Assembly: GCF_000454065.1 (NCBI RefSeq) | Contig: NZ_KE695653.1 | Coordinates: forward strand, 118,067-182,066 | Length of the DNA stretch: 64,000 bases | Source of the DNA: Brevibacillus thermoruber 423 | Lineage (GTDB): Bacteria; Bacillota; Bacilli; Brevibacillales; Brevibacillaceae | Reading direction: 5' to 3' | Shown: piece after piece, positions 59,661 to 64,000 of the stretch | Layout of the letters: every line of letters starts with the position of its first letter | Position numbering within the stretch: position 1 is the stretch's first letter | The notes under the pieces: generated by a model | What the model saw: only the letters and a program-made list of their open reading frames with translations | Told to the model about the DNA's origin: nothing | The model's database searches: none | Made by a program: the position numbers and the translations under genes

Positions 59661-60290
59661 CTACTTCGTCCCAAACAGGCGGTCGCCGGCGTCGCCCAGG
59701 CCCGGCACGATATAGCCGTGGTCGTTCAGATACTCGTCGATGGCGGCGACGTAGATGTCCACGTCCGGATGCTCGTCCTGCACCAGCTTGATGCCCTCCG
59801 GCGCGGCGATCAGACACATCAGCTTCATGTTTTTCGCCCCGCGCTTTTTCAGGGCGGTAATGGCCGCTGCGGCAGACCCCCCTGTCGCCAGCATCGGGTC
59901 GATGACAATCAGTTCACGCTCGGCGATATCGGACGGAAGTTTCACGTAGTACTCCACCGGCTGCAGCGTTTCCGGGTCGCGGTACAGGCCGACGTGGCCC
60001 ACCTTGGCGGCGGGAATCAGTTTCAGCAAACCGTCCACCATGCCCAGACCGGCCCGCAAAATCGGCACCAGCCCCACCTTTTTGCCGGAAATGACGCGAG
60101 CTTTACAGGTCGCCACCGGCGTTTCGATGGTCGTCTCCTCCAAGGGCATGTCGCGGGTAATCTCATATCCCATCAAGGTTGCCACTTCGTCTACCAGTTC
60201 GCGAAATTCCTTGGTCCCCGTGTTCTTGTCACGGATATAGGTCAGCTTATGCTGGATCAGCGGGTGGTCAAACACGTATACGCGGCTCAT
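59661..60290 (-). CDS. upp: Uracil phosphoribosyltransferase
   Basis: A 209-residue enzyme that salvages uracil to UMP with PRPP. The PRPP loop is [34 protein letters not shown] and the C-terminal uracil-binding [17 protein letters not shown] are typical. It has its own promoter and is followed at 13 bases by mnaA. In B. subtilis upp is next to atpI, whereas here mnaA, the glycosidase and the bio/thiolase genes come between. Confidence 0.97.
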   Translation of the reverse strand: MSRVYVFDHPLIQHKLTYIRDKNTGTKEFRELVDEVATLMGYEITRDMPLEETTIETPVATCKARVISGKKVGLVPILRAGLGMVDGLLKLIPAAKVGHVGLYRDPETLQPVEYYVKLPSDIAERELIVIDPMLATGGSAAAAITALKKRGAKNMKLMCLIAAPEGIKLVQDEHPDVDIYVAAIDEYLNDHGYIVPGLGDAGDRLFGTK

Positions 60291-60327
60291 GCATGTTCCT
60301 CCGTTTCCCTATCAATACATCCTTATC

Positions 60328-60356
60328 ATCATAGCGAAGGAGCGTGTCCACGTCAA
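60328..60356 (-). promoter_or_regulatory. Promoter of upp-mnaA
   Basis: Minus-strand TTGACG (60351-60356), 17 bases, TATGAT (60328-60333), about 35 bases before the upp start. Confidence 0.75.
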
Positions 60357-60436
60357 TTTGCCCAATCTTCACGATCTTCCCCCTCTTCACGGCCATCCCC
60401 CGGCCGGCCGCGGCGTTCCCGCCAAGCAAACAAAAA

Positions 60437-60466
60437 CAGACCTCACGGATCGCTCCATGAGGTCTG
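60437..60466 (-). terminator. Terminator after glyA
   Basis: CAGACCTCA / TGAGGTCTG stem with a 12-base loop, followed by TTTTTG on the minus strand. Confidence 0.85.
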
Positions 60467-60500
60467 CTTCCATTTTTTAATCCCGCCGCCGACGGGGCTG

Positions 60501-61751
60501 TCAGATCGTCAGCCCTTCGTACATCGGAAAGCGCTGGCACAGAGCGGCGACGCGTTGGCGCGCCTCTTCGTGCTTGGCCGCGTCTTCCGGATGCTTCAGG
60601 GTGAGCGCGATGATCGACGCCACTTCCTTCATCGCCTCTTCGTCGAAGCCGCGGCTGGTGACCGCCGGCGTTCCCATGCGGACGCCGCTGGTGACGAACG
60701 GGCTTTCCGGATCGTACGGAATCGTGTTTTTGTTGGTGGTGATGTTCACTTCGTCCAGCAGGTGCTCCGCCACTTTTCCGGTCAAGCCGAGGTTGCGCAC
60801 GTCAACCAGCACCAGGTGGTTGTCCGTGCCGCCGGAGACCAGCGTCAGCCCTTCCGCTTTCAGCGCTTCGGCAAAAGCCTGGGCGTTGTTGATGATCTGC
60901 TGCGCGTACGCTTTGAATTCAGGCTGCAGCGCTTCGCCGAATGCGACTGCCTTAGCCGCGATCACGTGCATCAGCGGACCGCCCTGCACGCCCGGGAATA
61001 CCGATTTGTCGATCGCCTTGGCAAACTCTTCCTTGCAGAGAATCAGGCCGCCGCGGGGACCGCGCAGGGTTTTGTGGGTCGTGGAGGTGACAAAGTGCGC
61101 ATACGGCACCGGATTGGGGTGGAGTCCCGCCGCCACGAGACCGGCGATGTGGGCCATGTCCACCATGAAATACGCGCCGACCTCGTCGGCAATTTCGCGG
61201 AACTTGGCAAAGTCGATCGTGCGCGGGTACGCGCTGGCGCCGGCGACGATCAGCTTCGGCTTGTGCTCCAGTGCCTTGGCGCGGACGTCGTCGTAGTTGA
61301 TCAGGTGGGTATCCTTGTCCACGCCGTACTCCACGAAGTTGTACAGCGTGCCGGAGAAGTTGACCGGGCTGCCGTGCGTCAGGTGTCCGCCGTGGGAGAG
61401 GTTCATGCCGAGCACGGTGTCGCCCGGTTTCAGGATGGTAAAGTAGACCGCCATGTTGGCCTGCGCCCCGGAGTGAGGCTGCACGTTGGCGTGCTCCGCC
61501 CCGAACAGCTCCTTGACGCGGTCACGGGCGATGTTTTCCGCGATGTCCACATACTCGCAGCCGCCGTAGTAGCGGCGGCCCGGGTAGCCTTCCGCGTACT
61601 TGTTGGTCAGAACCGTGCCCATCGCTTCCATCACGGCGCGGCTGACAAAGTTTTCGGACGCGATCAGTTCAATCTTGTCGCGCTGCCTGCCCAGCTCCAG
61701 TCGAATCGCTTCCGCCACCTGCGGATCCTGCTTGCGCAAAAACTCTAGCAT
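60501..61751 (-). CDS. glyA: Serine hydroxymethyltransferase
   Basis: A 416-residue PLP enzyme that converts serine and tetrahydrofolate to glycine and methylene-THF. PLP Lys in [29 protein letters not shown] near residue 95, and [14 protein letters not shown] near 35 are conserved. AGGAGGAGA precedes the ATG. It follows ywlG by about 57 bases; the order rpiB-ywlG-glyA-upp is as in B. subtilis. Confidence 0.98.
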   Translation of the reverse strand: MLEFLRKQDPQVAEAIRLELGRQRDKIELIASENFVSRAVMEAMGTVLTNKYAEGYPGRRYYGGCEYVDIAENIARDRVKELFGAEHANVQPHSGAQANMAVYFTILKPGDTVLGMNLSHGGHLTHGSPVNFSGTLYNFVEYGVDKDTHLINYDDVRAKALEHKPKLIVAGASAYPRTIDFAKFREIADEVGAYFMVDMAHIAGLVAAGLHPNPVPYAHFVTSTTHKTLRGPRGGLILCKEEFAKAIDKSVFPGVQGGPLMHVIAAKAVAFGEALQPEFKAYAQQIINNAQAFAEALKAEGLTLVSGGTDNHLVLVDVRNLGLTGKVAEHLLDEVNITTNKNTIPYDPESPFVTSGVRMGTPAVTSRGFDEEAMKEVASIIALTLKHPEDAAKHEEARQRVAALCQRFPMYEGLTI

Positions 61752-61808
61752 GGTTTGTCTCCTCCTCTTTACACTCAGGGATATTGGTAGGAATACCGCT
61801 TGCCCGAC

Positions 61809-62378
61809 CTAGGTACAGTTCTCCGACGACGGTGTTCGTTCGTAGACCGCCCGGGCTCCGCCGATCAGCTTGGGCCGCGTCCGCGCTGCGGTGACATGGG
61901 CTTCCCCCACTGTCCGGCAGGAGGGGCGAATGGGGACGGCGACATGTCTCAGGTGCATCCCGATCAGCGTGTCGCCAATGTCGATGCCGGCGTGGGCGCG
62001 AACGTGCTCCACCACGACGGGATCGGCCATGTGGGCGTACGCGTGCGCGGCCATCGAACCGCCCGCCTGCGGCACGGGGACGACCGTCACTTCTTCCAGA
62101 CCGTAGCGCTCCTGCGTCTCCCGCTCCACGACCAGCGCTCTGTTCAAATGTTCACAACATTGAAAAGCCAGCGCAAAACCGCGTTTTTCCTGAACGGCGC
62201 GAATGCCCCGGTAAATGGCGTCCGCCACCTCCCGGCTGCCCGCTTTGCCGATCTGCTTGCCCAGCACCTCACTGGTGCTGCAGCCGATGACGAGAAGCTG
62301 GCCCGGCCGCAGCTCGGCCAACTCCGCCACTTCAGAGACGAGCGCGCTCACCTGCCGTTCGATTGCGAGCATGTCCAC
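61809..62378 (-). CDS. ywlG: UPF0340 (YwlG/TIGR01440) family protein
   Basis: A 189-residue protein of a family found beside glyA and rpiB in Firmicutes. VIGCSTSEVLGKQIGKAGS, FQCCEHLNRALVVE, PQAGGSMAAHAY and GDTLIGMHLRHVAVPIRPS are the conserved blocks; function is unknown. GTG 62378 starts just after the rpiB stop; ATG two codons later is an alternative. Confidence 0.88.
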   Translation of the reverse strand: MDMLAIERQVSALVSEVAELAELRPGQLLVIGCSTSEVLGKQIGKAGSREVADAIYRGIRAVQEKRGFALAFQCCEHLNRALVVERETQERYGLEEVTVVPVPQAGGSMAAHAYAHMADPVVVEHVRAHAGIDIGDTLIGMHLRHVAVPIRPSCRTVGEAHVTAARTRPKLIGGARAVYERTPSSENCT

Positions 62379-62379
62379 C

Positions 62380-62835
62380 TTACTTCACTCCCGCATGTTT
62401 GGCTTCAATCGCTGCAATTTTTTCCACGCGGCGCGCGTGACGCCCTCCCTGGAACTCCGTCTCCAGCCAGATTTTGACGATGTCCAGCGCCAGCCCCGGA
62501 CCAATCACCCGTTCGCCCAAGGCCAGTACGTTGGAGTCGTTGTGCTCGCGGGTCGCCCGCGCGGAAAACGTGTCGTGCACCAGTGCGCAGCGGATGCCGG
62601 GCACCTTGTTGGCTGCGATCGACATGCCAATGCCTGTCCCGCATACCAGGATGCCGCGGTCAAATTCCCCGGCCGCCACTTTTTCCGCCACCGGCAGCGC
62701 GTAGTCGGGATAATCGACCGAATCTCCGCAGGTGCAGCCGAAGTCTTCAAAGGAAATGTTCATCGAGGTCAGCAGCCCCTTGATTTCCTCCTTCAGTTTG
62801 TACCCGCCGTGATCGGCGCCAATCGCCACTTTCAT
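62380..62835 (-). CDS. rpiB: Ribose-5-phosphate isomerase B
   Basis: A 151-residue RpiB/LacAB-type isomerase of the pentose phosphate pathway. IGADHGGYKLKEEI at the start, the catalytic Cys in ILVCGTGIGMSIAANK, VHDTFSARATREHNDSNVLALGER and the C-terminal GGRHARRVEKI are conserved. It begins the rpiB-ywlG-glyA cluster. Confidence 0.96.
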   Translation of the reverse strand: MKVAIGADHGGYKLKEEIKGLLTSMNISFEDFGCTCGDSVDYPDYALPVAEKVAAGEFDRGILVCGTGIGMSIAANKVPGIRCALVHDTFSARATREHNDSNVLALGERVIGPGLALDIVKIWLETEFQGGRHARRVEKIAAIEAKHAGVK

Positions 62836-62901
62836 CCTGCCATCCCTCGCTTGTGTCGTGATCTTCTGCCATTATACATCAGAATCCGCATCGTAAAAAG
62901 T

Positions 62902-62933
62902 GAACATTTTTTAGTGGGAAACAAAAAATGTTC
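62902..62933. repeat. Inverted repeat upstream of rpiB
   Basis: GAACATTTTTT (62902-62912) and AAAAAATGTTC (62923-62933) are perfect 11-bp arms around a 10-base centre. A TATAAT-type -10 lies about 35 bases downstream in the rpiB direction (near 62874), so this sits just upstream of a -35 region. The CGAACATT half-sites recall PurR boxes, and glyA is PurR-controlled in B. subtilis, but the match is not close enough to be sure. Confidence 0.5.
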
Positions 62934-63003
62934 GCCCTATCATGCAAAAGAAGGCCCTGGCCCACTGCCAGCACCTCATCCCTTCACAATATGCGCCGCA
63001 ACG

Positions 63004-63447
63004 TCAGCCTGTGAACTTGTCAAACAGCCGGTCCAGCGACTCTTCGATTTCCTCCGCGCATCGGCGGTAGTCCTCCACCGTACCGCCAAACGGGTCGGCG
63101 ATGTCGCTCATCCCTTCCACGCCGACAAATTCCCGCAGTGTGAACACTTTTTCCGCGGCACCGGGAAACATGCCCTGAATCATCGCCTTGTGGCCCTGCG
63201 TCATGGTCAGGATCAGATCGGCCCAGGCCACCATTTCATCGTTCAACCGACGGGCCTGATGATCGTGTTCGATGCCCCGTTCCGCCAGCACCTGCAGGAC
63301 GTGCGGAGAAGCGGGCTGACCGTCGAACGCGGCCACTCCCGCCGAACGGACTTCCCACTGGCCGTCCGCCGCCTTTGCCCTGAACAGCGCCTCCGCCATC
63401 GGACTGCGGCAGGTGTTTCCCGTACAGACAAACAAAATTCTCTTCAC
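63004..63447 (-). CDS. ywlE: Low-molecular-weight protein-arginine phosphatase (YwlE-like)
   Basis: About 147 residues. The active-site loop CTGNTCRSPMAE is at residues 8-19, with the Thr (position 12) that in B. subtilis YwlE favours phospho-arginine over phospho-tyrosine. The general acid Asp is in DIADPFGG. GTG 63447 follows GGAGAGA; the 29 codons upstream look non-native. Downstream is a weak GC hairpin followed by TTCTTTTG (about 62946-62967) that may terminate it. Confidence 0.92.
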   Translation of the reverse strand: MKRILFVCTGNTCRSPMAEALFRAKAADGQWEVRSAGVAAFDGQPASPHVLQVLAERGIEHDHQARRLNDEMVAWADLILTMTQGHKAMIQGMFPGAAEKVFTLREFVGVEGMSDIADPFGGTVEDYRRCAEEIEESLDRLFDKFTG

Positions 63448-63567
63448 GTGTCTCTCCCCCTTTCCGGCGGCGCTGCTGCCTGAACAACCTTTCCCGGCGA
63501 GCGATTTCAGGATGGCCCGGGAGTTTCCGCGCACCCGCCCGTTTGCTACTGCCGCCGGCGACCGGCG

Positions 63568-64000
63568 TCACAGCATGAATTTCAGACCAAAACCAAGCAA
63601 AATCAGTCCACCTAATACTTCGCTGTACTCGCCCAGCCATCCTCCCATCCTTCGCCCGATCATCAGGCCGCAGTACGCCATCATGCCGCCCATGACGCCA
63701 AACAAGGTGACCGCGAGCAGTTTGTTTACCTCCATCAAGCCAAAGGAAAAGCCGACCGTCATCGCGTCCAGGCTGACGCTGACGGCAAACAGCAGCAGTC
63801 CCAGTCCTTTCGTGCGCAGAATGCTCTTTTCCTCGCCCTGCACAAACCCGTTCCACAGCATATGCGCACCGATGGCCATCAGTACCGCACCGCCGATAAA
63901 CACCGCAATATCCCCGACCAACTCGGACAAATACACCCCGACGGCGATCCCCACGAGGGGCATGGCTACGTGGAACAACCCGATGGTGATGCTGACTTTG
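63568..64000 (-). CDS. mntP: Manganese efflux pump MntP-like protein (5' end outside window)
   Basis: About 143 codons are visible, open to the right edge of the window, so the start is missing. The sequence has five hydrophobic segments and the family motifs LFAVSVSLDAMTVGFSFGL and FGVMGGMMAYCGLMIGRR with membrane-embedded Asp, as in MntP/YwlD. Such proteins export manganese. The order mntP-ywlE-rpiB agrees with B. subtilis. Confidence 0.88.
   Translation of the reverse strand, partial: KVSITIGLFHVAMPLVGIAVGVYLSELVGDIAVFIGGAVLMAIGAHMLWNGFVQGEEKSILRTKGLGLLLFAVSVSLDAMTVGFSFGLMEVNKLLAVTLFGVMGGMMAYCGLMIGRRMGGWLGEYSEVLGGLILLGFGLKFML

Overview
The window reads as chromosome of a moderately GC-rich, spore-forming, flagellated Firmicute, most likely Brevibacillus or a close relative. 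The strongest clue is a cwp-type S-layer operon at 2.5-9.1 kb: a middle-wall-protein gene followed by an outer-wall-protein gene, with the doubled ribosome-binding-site/start arrangement known from Brevibacillus brevis. Sporulation genes (spoIID, spoIIQ, spoIIID), mbl-flhO-flhP and a Bacillus-like order around atp, glyA and rpiB agree with this. Almost everything from 2.5 kb to the right end is on the minus strand. The plus-strand genes are the left-end mobile DNA and yigZ plus a coiled-coil gene at 10.8-12.0 kb. I saw no rRNA, tRNA, CRISPR array or prophage.

Layout. 0-2.5 kb: the right part of an IS21-family element (istA 3' end, istB) abutting the 3' remnant of a tyrosine recombinase and a small putative DNA-binding protein. 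2.5-9.3 kb: owp and mwp with a long regulatory region. 9.3-12.0 kb: a TolC-family protein, yigZ and a heptad-repeat protein. 12-19 kb: a 1.5-kilo-residue SLH protein, tagO, tagA and fabZ. 19-28 kb: pgsA-like gene, an EpuA-family membrane peptide, flhP, flhO, mbl, spoIIID, spoIIQ, spoIID, murA, ywmB and ywzB. 28-39 kb: an 11-gene nuoABCDHIJKLMN operon without nuoEFG; its NuoC carries a large Ala/Lys tandem-repeat extension. 39-40 kb: an unrecognised 246-residue protein. 40-47.7 kb: the atp operon, with stem-loops between atpE and atpF. 47.8-55 kb: a thiolase and a BirA-type-operator-controlled bioADBFHC operon. 55-64 kb: an SLH phosphodiester glycosidase, mnaA, upp, glyA, ywlG, rpiB, a protein-arginine phosphatase and the 3' part of mntP.

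How the genes fit together. One theme is the cell envelope. MWP, the 1.5-kilo-residue protein and the glycosidase all carry SLH domains, which bind secondary cell-wall polymer. MnaA makes UDP-ManNAc, and TagO/TagA build the GlcNAc-ManNAc linkage unit for wall polymers. MurA and Mbl serve peptidoglycan synthesis and rod shape. A second theme is energy: a truncated complex I and the F1Fo ATP synthase lie next to each other. A third is core metabolism: biotin made through BioC/BioH, one-carbon metabolism (GlyA) and uracil salvage (Upp).

No clearly new system stands out. The points most worth following are the NuoC repeat expansion, the TolC-like protein in an apparently single-membrane organism, the SpoIIQ homologue that keeps all its metal ligands, the SLH-anchored glycosidase beside mnaA, and the structured atpE-atpF spacer.
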